Below are positions 39,400-52,800 of a DNA stretch of 64,000 nucleotides, one piece after another (position 1 is the first letter of the stretch; each line of letters starts with the position of its first letter). The position numbers and the translations under genes are program-made. The notes under the pieces were generated by a model. The model ran no database searches. It was not told the DNA's origin and saw only the letters and a list, made by a program, of their open reading frames with translations. The stretch comes from Istiophorus platypterus (Eukaryota > Chordata > Actinopteri > Istiophoriformes > Istiophoridae). The DNA lies in contig CM029111.1 in NCBI GenBank assembly GCA_016859345.1, positions 12,899,714 through 12,963,713 of the forward strand. Reading direction: 5' to 3'.

Positions 39400-39735
39400 T
39401 GTGGAAAACATTCCCCGATCCATGCGGGTTTGGCAACACGTCAACAACTACCCTGTGCTGAGGTTAGATTCATTCCTGCTAGTATTAGCTCGATGTGAGG
39501 GGCAGGGTTGAAGTCCGGTTGTGAGTGGTCAGTGAACCCGGCGCCGGAACATGAACGCAGCATGTTCTCATTCTCAACCTGGATGACTGATATGCAGGTA
39601 AAGAGATTGACAGGGCCGGTATAAACTTTATGGGTTTTCTTTGACGGTCCACGGCCCAGCGATGTGGTGGCCGTTGGGATTCGTCCCGCTATGCCCGATG
39701 GCCCTTCCAACTATGGCAAAAGGCCAGGGGGGGGT
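39400..39735. repeat. CpG-rich segment, probable recent repeat insertion
   Basis: This 330-base block has many CpG dinucleotides (GAACCCGGCGCCGGAACATG, GTTGGGATTCGTCCCGCTAT), unlike the CpG-poor surroundings. On the minus strand it is open for 89 codons (39441-39710) without known motifs. It is joined directly to the compound microsatellite. Retained CpGs suggest a young insertion or an unmethylated island. I favour a repeat because the text feels familiar from fish genomes, but this is unverified. Confidence 0.4.
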
Positions 39736-39737
39736 TA

Positions 39738-39789
39738 CTGTGTGTCTGTGTGTGTGTGTCTGTGTGTGTGTGTGTGTGTATATATATAA

Positions 39790-39854
<65 letters not shown>

Positions 39855-39877
39855 TACACACACACACACGCACACAG
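39738..39877. repeat. Compound (TG)n-(TA)n-(CA)n microsatellite, self-complementary
   Basis: TG units with two C interruptions (39738-39779) pass through TATATATAAATATA (39780-39793) into about 29 CA units (39794-39852). A degenerate CA tail follows to 39877. The TG half is the reverse complement of the CA half, so a single strand can fold into a long hairpin centred near 39787. Confidence 0.95.
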
Positions 39878-40319
39878 TATAATGCAGGGCCATTATAATC
39901 TCTTCACTTGCTGTTTTAAAGGTTCCCCTCCATGCTATTATAGATGAAACTGCATATTACGGTAATGAACAGTACAGTTTAATATCTGTCATTATTAGCC
40001 AGCCAATCTCAAAATCCAAATCCAGAAGAACTAGAATGTGGTTCTGCATTTTTTATTGTCCTACGTTCAGCTGACTTTAACCAATGTTCACTTTCAACCT
40101 TGTCTCCTAGAAATTAGGTTCATAAACTATTAAAATGTTTTCCCACTCACGTTGTGGTGGCCACATAATCGCTGGCTGGATTATGTTCAGATGCAGCATT
40201 TTTGTTTATTTGTTGTTGATGTTGTTGTTGTGTTTTTAATGAAGCATCACATCTACTAATGGCATTGGAGTTGCCAGGAGGTGATTGCGGTGGCAAGCAT
40301 ACAAAGCACATAACTGTCA

Positions 40320-40440
40320 GGCTAGGGACCAGGTTTCACATCCACAGTCCCATCTGTGGTTAGTTTTAGGCAACAAAAGCACTTTGGTTAAGGTAAGAGA
40401 AAGAATCTAGTTTCGGTTAAATGTGAACACTGTGTCTCAA
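40320..40440 (-). repeat. Fragment of a dispersed teleost repeat
   Basis: Read on the minus strand it contains TTACCTTAACCAAAGTGCTT then TTGTTGCCTAAAACTAACCA. I recognise this phrase as a recurrent element of fish intergenic DNA. It is non-coding. The boundaries are approximate and the family is unknown to me. Confidence 0.5.
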
Positions 40441-43400
40441 GGCACTATGACTTTTTTATATGCGAATTAGGATTTCTTTTGTATTTGAGAGTAACATAAA
40501 AAAACGGAGGGTATAAAAGCAGTAAACAACTTTGTCAAAATGTAGTGAGTGTTTAACAATTTCATTCCGCTGCACAGAACTGCCGCTTAAAAGCATGAAC
40601 AAAAAATGTCTCTCCTTGTTTCTCAATCTCTGTCATTATTGCAGCTTTTCTGGTTATTTTTACACAACAGAAATCATTTAACTAGATTTTGCAAAAATAC
40701 CTGCACCCACTGTCTTCCATGGGCTAGTCAGCTGAGGTCTACCCATCAGAAAACATTTACTATCCAGTAAATGCCTGCGAGACATAACAGGCTCTCAAGA
40801 TGGCAGGCTTAGTATTTCAGAGGGTGTACCACTGTCGGGCATGGCACAAAACTTATTTCACCAAATTAGACATGATTTCATCACTGTTTACAAACCTAGG
40901 GCAAAGACAAGCTTTAAAATTCAAAGTGAGGATTCAGCAGACATACAGTAACCACTAGGCTAATGAGAGAAAGGCAGAATATTAGACAAAAAAGCTTTGT
41001 CAGACTCCAAAATGGACACAAATGCAGTTTTCAGTCCTGATAATATTCATCAGTGCAAATATGGAATGGCAAACTTTTCAGAATGAAAATTTCACTTGTT
41101 TATTAATATATGTTTAAGTAATTGCAGAATTTCTAACTCACATCCTGTCTTTCATCTTGACTGATTAAAAAAAAAAAGAGTCGGACGTCACACGATTTTT
41201 CTCTTGATTTGGACAAACAACAACGACACTGATGAGTCGACATCCCGCACCTGCATCTCTCATCACCTAATGAGAGAAAAAATATGAGATCTGTTTTCCC
41301 GGCTTCTGAGTCGAGGCTTCTCATAGCTGAACTGAAGTAGGTGAACACTCACTTCATTCTGACAAAACCTTTGTTTGAATAATGGGACATAAAGAGGAGT
41401 GTAGGAGCTTTTGTGCAAAAAAATTGTATTTCTTGTGGCACTTGCAACTTGCCAAAGGCACCGAAATCAAAAATGCAATAACTGTCAGCAGATAAATGAG
41501 AGAAATTCATCTGCAAAGTTTGAAGGAGATTCAATTATCAAAGCATAGTAATGACTTGTTCTTACACAGATAATCAGCTCATTTCCATAAATTAACGTTT
41601 CTGTTAGCATTATTGATGAGTGTACAGCAATGTTCAGCAAATGTAGGCAGCGTTGAGTTATGATTTTTTAAAAATGCGCAGTCATGCATTCCGAGGAAGG
41701 GATTTATATTCTCTACCCCTCAGCAGAAATATCAGCAGAGCTATCGTTTGTTTTACTCCCCTCCCCAGTGCACTATTTACCAGCTGGGAGGAAGTAAATC
41801 TCTTCATCTAAATCAATTAATCAAACAACAAACCACAGTTTACTGAAGAAAGACGAAGCCAAAATAATAATATGAATTTACTCAAACATGAATGCACTGG
41901 AAAAACAAATTAGCCTAGGTTAAATATTTTAACCTTCATCCTATGAATATGCAGATAATTAAAAATGTAATCAATTTCAGCAGTTTTTTTTTTTTTTCGT
42001 TAAAAAGAGTCATGGCTGACCAATGTTCTATACATTTATGCTTTAACCACACATGTACTGTACAGGTTCGAACCGCCTCCGTCACCCAACGTAACATATT
42101 GACTGTGCAGTCACGCACGTCATTAGCTGAAAAATGTCTGCATCGGCAACAGCCGTGAACACGCAAATACTGGCGGAGTGTTTGTCAGCCATGTTATCAG
42201 CAGTGGTCAAACTCCTTCAAACCTGCCCGCTCCATTTAGTTGAGACTAATATGTTGGTTGGCCTATTACACCGGGTCAATGTTTCAAACAAAAATTTCCA
42301 GACCAGGATCCTGTTTCACCTCATCGTAAAAGTGCTGTATTGTAAACTGGGTGCAGCAAAGGCCCTGTTCATGAATCTGTTCTGAAATTATACAGCATTA
42401 AGATCGTCTTGAATACCACAAAAGTTTTATAATCCGGGGGAAAAAAACCCCATATATGTAGTGTTTTCAGGAGATTACTCACAGAGCACAAAGTGCTCGT
42501 CATCATGACGATCATCCTGGCTTCTTTAGGGTTGCTCGAGGAGGCTGAGTCAGCCGTGACGACGGGCTGGAGCACCTACTAGCCCTGCGGTGACCAAGCC
42601 ACTAATCTCCCTGAAGAATAACGTAACAAGTCGAGCACGAAATAGACAGACAGATTTTGAATACACCACACAATGGATAAACTGTTCGTGTAAATGTCCT
42701 TACATGGACAAATAGGAGCTTGTTCCAGCTCAACACCGGACACAGATTTACAGTGTGTTCAGGCTGATTTATCAACAGACTGAGCGAGGAACACTGGTTA
42801 ATAGTTTGTTTTACTACATGGTACCAGCTAGTTAAGACTAATGAATGAGCCAGCCGTATAACAAGCACTGACTTCGAATAATCAATTTCCCTGTGAGTTT
42901 CTGTCACTATTTACTCATTCTCAGTCTGCTTACACCTGTGTCTGGCATTTGCTCTTACACACTGCGGAGGTCTGCAGTAAAACCCAGCACTGGGAAGGGC
43001 ACATTATTCTGCCGGAGTTATCTCCTCTAAAATCTTGGACTGCGGCCACGGGGGGATACACCTGCCGTCAAAGCAGCACCGAGATCAAAATGTGGCTGAT
43101 GGCATTCTTGTTTTAGAGGAGCACGTGGATTGTGAGCGGTCTGTCACTGCTAGTTTTTTGGCATGTCGTGGCAGTTCTACTGGCTTATGACGCTAATAAG
43201 TGTCGCTCACACCACACTCTTATATTCCACTTCAGACCGGAACATGCGGATTATGGCTGATCATCATATGCCGCTGCTATGTACAACTTATGAACAGGTT
43301 TTCACTCCTGTTTCACTGGGAGATATCATGATATGCACGCGGTGTGCCACTTTGTTTTCGCGTCACCCGCCGATTCTTCGTGGTACGTCACTGCTCTTCA

Positions 43401-43959
43401 TAGCATTTGAAAGCGGCATGTCACTGCTGTTCCACTGCTGCGTATCACTGTCCATTACCATAAAACAACTCTTAAATTGCAAATACTGCTGCTGTGGCAA
43501 CAGTATAGAATACCAAATAAACTGTATAATATTGACTTTTCATTGAGATATATGACTCCCTAGGTTATAGAAGTAAAATTGGCATTTTGACGTAATTTGC
43601 ATTTAGAATCTGTCAAATATACTATTTAACTTTTTTCCCAGTCAAGTTATTGGTGCAATGCAATGAAAACGACTGAATTATCAGCAAACTTTTATTTTAT
43701 TTATTTATCTATTTATTTTAATGAATGAAGCACTATGTTTATCAACGGAAGCAGAGTCGCAAGGAAGCGGTTGGAGTGGATGATGAATGCACAAAGCCCT
43801 CAACTATCTCACCGCAGACCAGGGTTTGTATTCATTATCCCGTCTCTGTTTTGGTTTATGCAACAAGACCAATTTGCTTATCGTTGAGGAAAAGTCGTGG
43901 TTTCGGTGGTGGTGGTTTCAGATAAAAGTTATAAAAAATGTTTTTTCTGATTTCACTGT

Positions 43960-44110
43960 GAACTTGGTCTGCATTAAACCACACTATGATCTTTCCCAAA
44001 CCTTAACCTAAGGGCTGTGAGTGTCATACAAAACCATAAAAATTACATTAATGCCGTGGTCACTACAAGTGGACGTTGTACCGCAAGATCGGCCGTTTTA
44101 GGGGAAAAAA
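43960..44110 (+). repeat. Possible fragment of a dispersed teleost repeat
   Basis: CACTATGATCTTTCCCAAAC followed by CTTAACCTAAG, and later CGTGGTCACTACAAGTGGAC and GTTGTACCGCAAGATCG, resembles the same class of 'cctaaccta' repeats as the fragment at 40320-40440, in opposite orientation. Identification is from memory and tentative. Confidence 0.35.
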
Positions 44111-45150
44111 AATACACTGTGAACATTATACTGACATATTCAGTATCAACATATTTGCAGCCGAGGAGTTTCCTCCAATCTGTTGCATATTACTTGTATA
44201 TGAACATAGGCAAGGTTACCCACTGGCCCTAATAGGCAAGGTTGCTTACTTGCCCATAGCCAGCATTAATGGTCAAACAAATATTGTCATGGAAATACCC
44301 ATCAGTTTCATACTGTGTTAGATGGGAGTGATGGGGTGACCGCTGGAGCACAACTGGCTCGCGGCCCCAACATCCCACAATCAGCAGCAGAATATACACA
44401 GAGAAATCCTTACAAGCCACCGTGGGGTGGAATCTAAAGCTTCATCAATCTCCCCCATAGAAAGGTTGTTTCTCAGGCCCAAATATTTAAGGTTCCTTGG
44501 CCTTTTTTGAGCCGTCAGAGAAATTGGCCATCTCTACTCAATGCTAAACATTCACATTGGGGTGTCTTTGAGTCCACAGAGAGGAGTGCCAAATAAGCAG
44601 GGAAATATCAAGAAGGAGAGAGGTGAGAGAACGAAAATTACACAGAAATCCTTGCTGCAGTGGACGATATTGTATATTGTGGCATTATTTTCTCTTGCCA
44701 GCGTACTTAGCCTCTTACAGCAGAATCCAACGGTCAGATAGTCGCACAGGTAGCAAAAAATATTGTTATGCTACCTGTGAATATGCAGGAATATTTTCAT
44801 CTAAACATTTGCCGAGAGAACCTATGATATGCGGTGTGCTGAATAAATGCAGAAAAATATATTAGGAGATATATTTTAAGTCACAGACACAGGGGTATTA
44901 CCGAAGTTCAGATAACAGCAACCGCTACTCAGGCAATTCTTTGACTCAGCATGCTGCCGGTGAATTTAAATCTCTGGTGGCACCGAGATCTAAACCTTTC
45001 AGATGGCAGTGCAGTGGCCCTGTTTACTCCCATCATTTAGAGGTTTTCAAACTCACATGATTCTGCCTGGAAAGTCCCATTAGCTTGGTTATGCTTGGGA
45101 TATGTGGCCGAGGGGATGGATTTCCAGGAGTCCAGGGTTGCTTTGATCCC

Positions 45151-45270
45151 ACAGCCAGTGTTCCTAGCCCAGGGTGCTGCTGAGTTAAGAATCAGTCCCG
45201 CAAAGAGTAACTGTAAGGCTGGGGCCGCGGGAATGTCTTGCTCTGCGGATCGGCACAGCTCCAAAGAAGG
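45151..45270 (+). repeat. Diverged repeat pair, copy A
   Basis: It shares GATCCCACAGCCAGT with copy B at 46615, then AACTGTAAG and AATGTCT at nearly the same spacing over about 100 bases. That suggests common descent, at roughly 60% identity by eye. It is GC-richer than its surroundings. The family was not recognised. Confidence 0.5.
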
Positions 45271-45665
45271 CAGACGTCTTTACAAGACACCCAGTATTGC
45301 CCTGCTGTACAACAAAACCAATCATGCCCCTGTCGTTTTTGCACCATCATGTTGAGAGCACACAAACAGTTTGGTTCAGACCAGTGAGGGTTTCCATCAT
45401 TACATTATTTACCACATTTTCATTTTCTTCTAGCCTTTATTCGGGGGATGTCTGAGGTTGTTTCCAGCTTCTTCATGTAGACGGAGCTCAGGTCCTGAAC
45501 TCACGTCTTGGCTAGCTGATATTTTTGGTAGCTTCTGCAACTTAGTACAATCTCCAAGATAGGAAAACTACATCTACTATGGTGCTTGGTATTAGAGGTT
45601 GACATTAAAAAACGATGAACTTGTTTGCATACAAAAACCAATAGCTCCCACTATCATTTACCAGC

Positions 45666-45800
45666 ACGGGGCGCCCTGGTGGCCTAGGGGTTAGAGCGAG
45701 CCATGAACCACAACATTCTCGGTCCGCATCCTGCCATGGACCTTTGTCGCATGTCATCTCTAGTGTCAGCTGCCAAATAAAGGCCAAAAAAAAAAAAAAA
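45666..45800 (+). mobile_element. tRNA-derived SINE (short copy)
   Basis: The 5' part has a pol III A-box-like TGGCCTAGGGGTTAGAG at 45679-45695 and a B-box-like GGTCCGCATCC at 45721-45731. A short unrelated body follows, then the tail AAATAAAGGCCAAAAA with a run of about 15 A residues. This layout is that of tRNA-derived SINEs common in teleosts. At about 135 bases the body is shorter than the usual copies I recall, so an internal deletion is likely. No convincing target-site duplication was seen. It encodes no protein. Confidence 0.8.
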
Positions 45801-46614
45801 TCCAGAAATTAATAACAACAAAAATAACACATTAGAAGCATTTTATATGACTTAGTTTCCTCCATATTCATTATTTTCACCTATACACACACTTTTTTGC
45901 TGCTAGACTCTGTTGCCTAAAAAGTCTAATTCATCAGCTCTCCCTTCCACTGTTATTACAGACATGTCTGAACTAGCCAGAGACACTTAACTCACGCATG
46001 GACTTGCCTCCTCTGGTGAGCTGGTGACATTTTAGTGGTCTCGGTTTATGGGAAATTGCAGTCTCCTAGGGGAGTTAACAACAGAAACATCTTTATCTAG
46101 CCACAATGTGGTGAACCACACAACATACTGCCAGTGAGGCTGTGGTCCAAACCTCGATTTTTAACCTTTTTTTAGTTATTTTGTCATTTGTTGTGTCAAA
46201 AGTTACAAATAACTGTCCGCAACAGAACTCAGAAGTTCCGATATCACCTCAGCTGCCTTTAGTCCATGGCTTAGTCATGTGTCTTCTAAAATCACCATAA
46301 ATACAAGGTATCCAAAAGAACTTAAACCAGTCTATTCAAAATGGATCCTGCAGAATACAAAATTTAACCTCACTAGATTAGAAAACATATATGAAATAGC
46401 TATAAACGCAAGATGAACATTACTTTCAATTTTTCAAAGTACATTTTTAACACTAACTGCAATTTTAACCCTTCAAGTTTTTTCAACACGGAACGGCAAA
46501 TTCTGCTTTTAATAACCTAATAACTAAAAAATAAATCATACTCACATTCCTTCCATCTCTTACATACTGTATGATGACTACCTTGACATCACTCGTTTCA
46601 CTATAAATTATTCT

Positions 46615-46740
46615 TGATCCCACAGCCAGTCCTTCTGGCCCTGTAGATGGTGTGTAAATGATCCCTCACATGCCGAACAACTGTAAGACCAGGGTTTTAG
46701 AAATGTCTCTTTGCCACTGGTCCATGCAAAGGCATCCAGG
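46615..46740 (+). repeat. Diverged repeat pair, copy B
   Basis: It begins GATCCCACAGCCAGT, matching copy A (45151) base for base over 15 positions, with further shared blocks AACTGTAAG and AATGTCT. It ends directly at an AT microsatellite, which may have grown from its 3' end. Confidence 0.5.
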
Positions 46741-46745
46741 ATTAC

Positions 46746-46748
<3 letters not shown>

Positions 46749-46802
<54 letters not shown>
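46749..46802. repeat. (AT)27 microsatellite
   Basis: Uninterrupted AT units over 54 bases, followed by TTAATTTTTTTTCCCC. Self-complementary and likely length-variable. Confidence 0.97.
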
Positions 46803-46805
<3 letters not shown>

Positions 46806-49800
46806 ATTTTTTTTCCCCTTCACTTGATGTCACTGAAGCACTATTCAACATTTTCACATCTAAATCCTCAAATATTAACATCTAATTAAAATTCTCTATT
46901 TCCCTCTCTGTGTGTAAGCCTTTAGGTCTCAGAATCACCCACAAGGGGCCCTCTGCTTACTTTTTTCAATCCAGCAGTTTGCCCATTAAATAAGTAACCA
47001 TGTATTAAATTGCATTTTTTTTGTACTGTAGTTACAGCTTGTGTCATTCATATTTTGTTTTTTTTTAGACTGCATTTTGGGTGTTGAAAAAAAAAAATGC
47101 TAGAAACCCATGGTGAAGGAGACGACAGGATGCTGGCACCATTTTTGTTTAAATGTTAGCTTCTCTTTTTCTCCTCCTCCACTAATGGCCCCAAAACAAG
47201 TGGCTGAAAGTGGCACAGTTAAATACGCTGAGCCAGAGAGGACCTGCCTAATCATTTAGGAAAAAGGAAAGAGTGCTTTCTTGTTGGTAAGAATGATAAT
47301 GAAGTGCAAAACCCTCATGCAATTTTTTTTTTTTTTAACTGGGAGTGTCTAATGAGAGAGGTGCCCTACTTTAACAAAGAGTCTATCTTTTGCAGCACAC
47401 ACACAAAAATCCAGACAAGACAAATATAGATAACATAATTAAATCAAACAATGTGGAAGGAAGATAGGAGCTCAGTTAGACGTGGAGCTCAAAATGGTGA
47501 ACTGGATACTGAACAGCAAAGCCCTGGAGACATTCGAGGCATTCAGTTCGGATGATTTCTGGGTGATGGTAGATTGTTATTTTTGTGGTCTGTGCCGGAT
47601 GTGATGCTCTGAGGGATTCAAATGTGGGTTTGAAATGCAGAGTTTTTAATTGACACTCACTCAATTATAAAAATAAATAAATAATAATAAAAAAAAAAAA
47701 TGCGAGCCTCAATCTTCTGTTTTATTTTTTGAAAAAATGTAGAAAGAGATTAGTTCAAATACTGTCAAATAATTTCCAATATGTAGGCCCTAGTCATGGG
47801 ATTTCAGATATTTTAGTGTCAAACATAGTGGGTTGTTCAGCACACACTCACTGGTAAAGCCGGCTGTTTTTTGCAGGAAAGACTATGTATATGTATATGA
47901 GTACATCAAAAATACCAATATCACCCAAACGCATCAGTCCATAACACGTGTGCTATTTTTCATCCCAGGCTACGTGTTGCTGGACAGACCTTTTAAATTT
48001 TCTAAGACAACTAGGTATTAAAATAAAGTGTTTCCATTTAAAATCAGTAAATAAATACTTAATAGTTTATAACTCACTATAAAATTGTATTATTTGGTTG
48101 TAAGTGTTTATGAAGACATTTTATATTACACTATGGTGTATTTGTCAATAATTACAACCATTACAGCTGTCTAATCCCAATCCTTAACCCGAAATGTAAA
48201 ACCAAGTCTTAAATCTCAAACAGCCCTTTGGACATCTGTCCAAAAGTGTCTTGACCTTCCAAAAATGTCCTCACTCCCAAGATCTAAAGCTCAAATTGGT
48301 CCTCACACATTTGCAAGTACAAGTACCCTGACAACTTAAAATGTTGTCTCTTTTCCAAGGTGGACATACCTCGCCACTGGCCACATGTATACGGGCATTT
48401 TTGAGTACACATACCTTCACAATGATGAAATGAAAATTAATATGTAGTGAGGAATTGTGAGACAGATTGAATAACACATTACAGTGGACAGCTGTAAGCT
48501 CCACGACCTTGATCGCTGCCTCTTTGTGGCAGGTGCCATCATTGCTGTTATTACTAGAATAGCTGCTGACATCAGTCCAGCAGGTCGTCTATGTCGGAGG
48601 TATTCAAAGGCTCTGATCGCTGCAAACTAATGGCTTTCATTTGGCTCTGACAGCTTGGTATTTGCAGGTCCCTCTTGAATTGATAGATTGCATAATTTAG
48701 AGTCATTTGTTTACCCAGCCTGTCTTGTGTGCACTATTTCCCCTCCGTAGAAGTGTAAAATAACAGAGGGGGACTTGGATATGATTAATAGGACAAGTTA
48801 TAATGTTAAAGCCTATTCTTATAAATAAGACTTTGGCGGACTTTGGTGTTTTCTCCCTGAACGCAGAGAGATTTTCCCGGTGTTATTTCCGTATAAAGGC
48901 AGGTTGATTAAAAGTCTTGACATGAATGTGAATATCAGATGTCAGTGGTGGTGGGAGCATTATACCGCAGCATATGAGCTGTATCTAATTGTTTTTCCCA
49001 TTGATGTCAGGTAATGCTGACATCTAGACTCACCCAGGGTTGCTGCTGCACTGTGGCATAATCACACCAACTTGTATTGCAACCTCCATACAGATGATAC
49101 GCTAATCAAATCCCTTACCCAAGTAGTCTAGAGGGAGTTTGTATTTGACGGCAATCTGTGAGCGACTCTAAGCAGAGAGCCAAGAAGCCTGGGCTGAAAC
49201 ATGATCAAAGGATCCAAACTATGTTGCTGTAGGGAGGGTTAGGAGCTGCACTAAACACTACAAGAAACTCCCCCGTCAACAGTGGTGAGAAGATGGGTCA
49301 ATGATGGATACCCCTCAGCATTTTTACAATATTTGGTGTCTATCAGGAAAAGGCATATTTGGAAAAAGGCTCAGTCACAAAATAATTCAGCAATATTTGT
49401 CTATCACAATTACAGTCCCTATTCTATGCATTTCATTTGATACTGAGTAAGATGAAAGGTTTTTCTTTTTCATTCAAGGGAAGTAAAATCTTTGGAGGCT
49501 TAATGTCAAAATGACTTCCACACTGCCTGCAGCAGCACACAGAGCAGATACCCATAACCCAGACTAATGTGTTTTTTATGTACGTCCTTCATGTCAAGGT
49601 AACCAACAGCATCCGGCTTTATGGCTGGAGAGAGACCCATCAGGCTACAGAGAACACAGTTGAGTAAGGGCTGGCAACACAGCTGAGAGTATACGCTAGT
49701 CCAAAGATAACAGCCCAACACGCTATCAGCCTTGGACTCGAGAGCTGTTTCTTTTTTTTTACTTCACCTTGATTTTAGGTGGCTTTTTTTAGGCAGGCTT

Positions 49801-52800
49801 TATAAATTCCCTCATACCTATGCACAAATATTTCATGTGCACAGGTACGTGTAGCGTGCTAAGTGATGAAAATTCATTTGAAAAAAGAGTGTGCCATGAC
49901 AAACTGCATATCTCCACACCTACCTATGTTTTGAGTCAAATTAAGTGAGAGTGACAATGTCAAAGATGGAATTTGGTTTCAAGATTTCCCCCAGAGCTTA
50001 AATCTTGTCATGTTTAATTAGAAGCATCTTAGGTCTCAAAAGAATTCAGCAATAGTAACCATCAAAGTGGATGTGATTAAGATCCTTTGTCCACAGGAGA
50101 GAATAAATAAAAGTAGGGACTGCCAACAAAACATACAGCTTGATAACATAACAGTGAAAACATCAGAAAATAAATTATACCCAGACATAAATTATGAATC
50201 AAATAGCCATCATGGTATCAAATCCACGAGAGTGTGTAATGGTGGAGAACATTAGAATAGATCCTCTTCTGCTGTGAGGGGACAACATTGCCAAAGAGAT
50301 TTAAAGCTAAAACGTCATGGTGCTGATTGTCTTGTCATCAATTATTCCTGCCATTTCTGTGCAAACCGGAAATGTGAGGGTGTGCTGATATCCACTTATG
50401 GCCCCTTGTGGGGGTTGACATTCGATGAGCAATGCCGGGATGACACACAATGAGATTCATTAAACTGTGGAATCAATGAACACGTGAGAAAGCTGTAATA
50501 AATGATAAAAATACAATGATTTTTTTTTTTTCACATAAAATCCTCCCACTGCATTGTTTTTTATGCAAGTGTCCTCCAATCTGCATGTCATGTGCAGTCA
50601 TGGATGTTTACAATGAGGGTGAGAGATGGAGAGCATGCAAGCATGCACGCACATATATATCTATATATATTTATATGCACACACACACAACCTGATGCAA
50701 TCAAATGTAATATTCTATACGATTGTATGAAAAAAGTACAATAAAGCAAAAACAAAATATGCCCTTCTACTAAAAGATTGCTTTTCCTGGAGGGGGGCAT
50801 CACTGTAATGACAGGTAACATCCAGTGTGAGTGGCATGTCATATTTCTTTCCCTTTGTTAGGAGTAGGGTGCCATATTCAAGCTGTGATACATTGCTGCT
50901 ACACAATGCAGCCCGTAATGTATTACTGCATCCCAGCAGCATGCATTTCTTCTGAGCTGTAAGTGCACGCAGCCGCTCATTACGAACAAAATTTATGTTG
51001 CAATGTAAATAATTGAAGAGCTGTGTTTGTTCTTCAGCATTCAAGAACATGTGGAGAACTGGTATCACAGCATGAGCTCGCTTCAAAGATTTCACTGACT
51101 TTCAAGGAATGCGATCGTTATTAGGTCTTAGTTGGTTACTTTGGTCAAAAGAGTGCAATGTGTGGGAGAGAGGGTACGTCTCAGTGTGCCGGATGGGATC
51201 TGTAAAATTGGCAAAGTGGTAAACGGCATAGGATCTTGACGGATGGCCTGGAAGAGGGATGCAGGGTAATATTTTGGGAGGAAAAATCTCATTTTCTCCA
51301 AGCTAGCTTAAGGGAGCACTAAACTCAATCAAACATAAATGTAATCAAACATGTCATCGCTCTTTGTAGCCATACTGGGATCTCTCCAGCCATGGACTTG
51401 CAGTACTCCCTCCATCTCTGACTCTGTACACCTCCCTGGCTCTCCCCTTCATCACTCCATAAACAAAGACATAACAATCGGGGGGGGGGTTAAGGTCACT
51501 GTGAGGTTATTTTGAAAAAGTGCATGGGGGAACCACTTTATTGCTTCTGTTTGATAAAATAACTGTTTTTTTCATACTGACCAAGGCTGGCATTAAATGA
51601 GAGGTCATGCAGAAGCAGTTCACGATCGATTTGGTAAATAAACTGTAATATTTTGTGGTGCCTCTCCTCTTAACATGTTCAATGTTACACAACATGTACA
51701 GATAACATGGTTTTTCAGTGCCTGAGATAACAACACATCCAAGTAGGGTATCATCTGCTTCCTGACAGAACCCAGACAGGCTGCTGCGGTTGATTTGTGC
51801 TATATGTGCAATGCTTTGAGCACATCCGCACCACACACATTATGTCTCTGGGGAAAACAGAACCATGGGAGCGTATTGATAAACCCCCCCCCAATTGTAA
51901 GATGTAAGATCACAAGTGCTGAAGCTTTTTTCAACATTCTGTGTAGCCGTCGGTGGAATATGATGGTAATGGGGCCTTGTGTGGCAATTGTTCTGCCAGA
52001 ATAATGGTGTTGTTCTCGTATCCTCATGGTTGGACAGCAGCACTCCTTAATATTTCACCCACTGTGTGTCCAGGTTCCTAGATAAGGCACCTGAAACATG
52101 ACTGTCTTTGACTTTGCATGTCTGAGAGCATGTGTGAAAACATGTCTTTAGATGGAAGAGATGTATACTGGAAACCCATCGGCCAGACATGGGGTTACTG
52201 TAGGGCAATGGATCTCAATCAATCAGAGAGTGTCATGGTTGATGCATCTGAAGCAGAACAGTTTCTTTAGCCCAGCACAAAAACAACACACCACTTTATG
52301 AAATTGTTCAGTTTCGGTGGATAACCATGGAAAATATTTTTGTGGATAACAGGGAGAGAAAGTTGTTTATCCTTTGGTTGCAATACTTGCCTTTCCTGAG
52401 GTTTCAAATAGAGGGATGAATTTAAGTGGGAAACAAACACACTCTGGAGTATAGACAGCTGCTTTGTGAAAATGGAAGTGTGGTGTAATATATATATGTA
52501 ATATAGACGATTGAAAAGAGTGGCTGAGCAGTGAAATAGGCATGTACGGGTACAGTGCATAAGGGGACTTAATGTAAATTATATTTTCCTGACTAACCTA
52601 CACAACTAGTTAGTTGGTTTGTTGCTTTGCCAAAGGCAAACACTTAACTTTAGTACATTGGCTCCTGTTTAGATTTAATTTGTGACCAGTCCCATCCTTT
52701 TAAGTCCAATGACTTGGTCAGCAATCAACTGCAACACAGACAACAATCAACAAGCATGAATCAGGCATTAGGTTGAGGCCCACTAATGTGAATACTAATT

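Larger units (their letters stand above)
39878..45150 (+). other. grm4 intron, no recognised gene, with scattered old repeats
   Basis: No receptor exon was found. A 127-codon open frame at 43163-43546 (plus) lies in a somewhat GC-richer patch and lacks recognisable domains; it may be part of an unrecognised repeat. Other details are TTTA units at 43691-43720, a T-run at 41987-41998 and a CRE-like TGACGTAATTTGCAT near 43589. Two weak repeat matches are annotated separately. Confidence 0.5.

Noticed and set aside
41225..41280. Hammerhead-ribozyme-like CTGATGAG
   Set aside because: The required GAAA core and flanking stems are not in the right positions. The nearby CTCTCAT/ATGAGAG hairpin is a separate short inverted repeat.
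42007..42085. Possible tRNA or SINE promoter: TGGCTGACC followed by GGTTCGAACC
   Set aside because: The T-arm does not pair in tRNA geometry, the box spacing is off and there is no acceptor stem or A-rich tail.
43163..43546. 127-codon open frame in a GC-richer patch
   Set aside because: Cysteine-rich but without any family pattern. More likely part of an unrecognised repeat than a gene.
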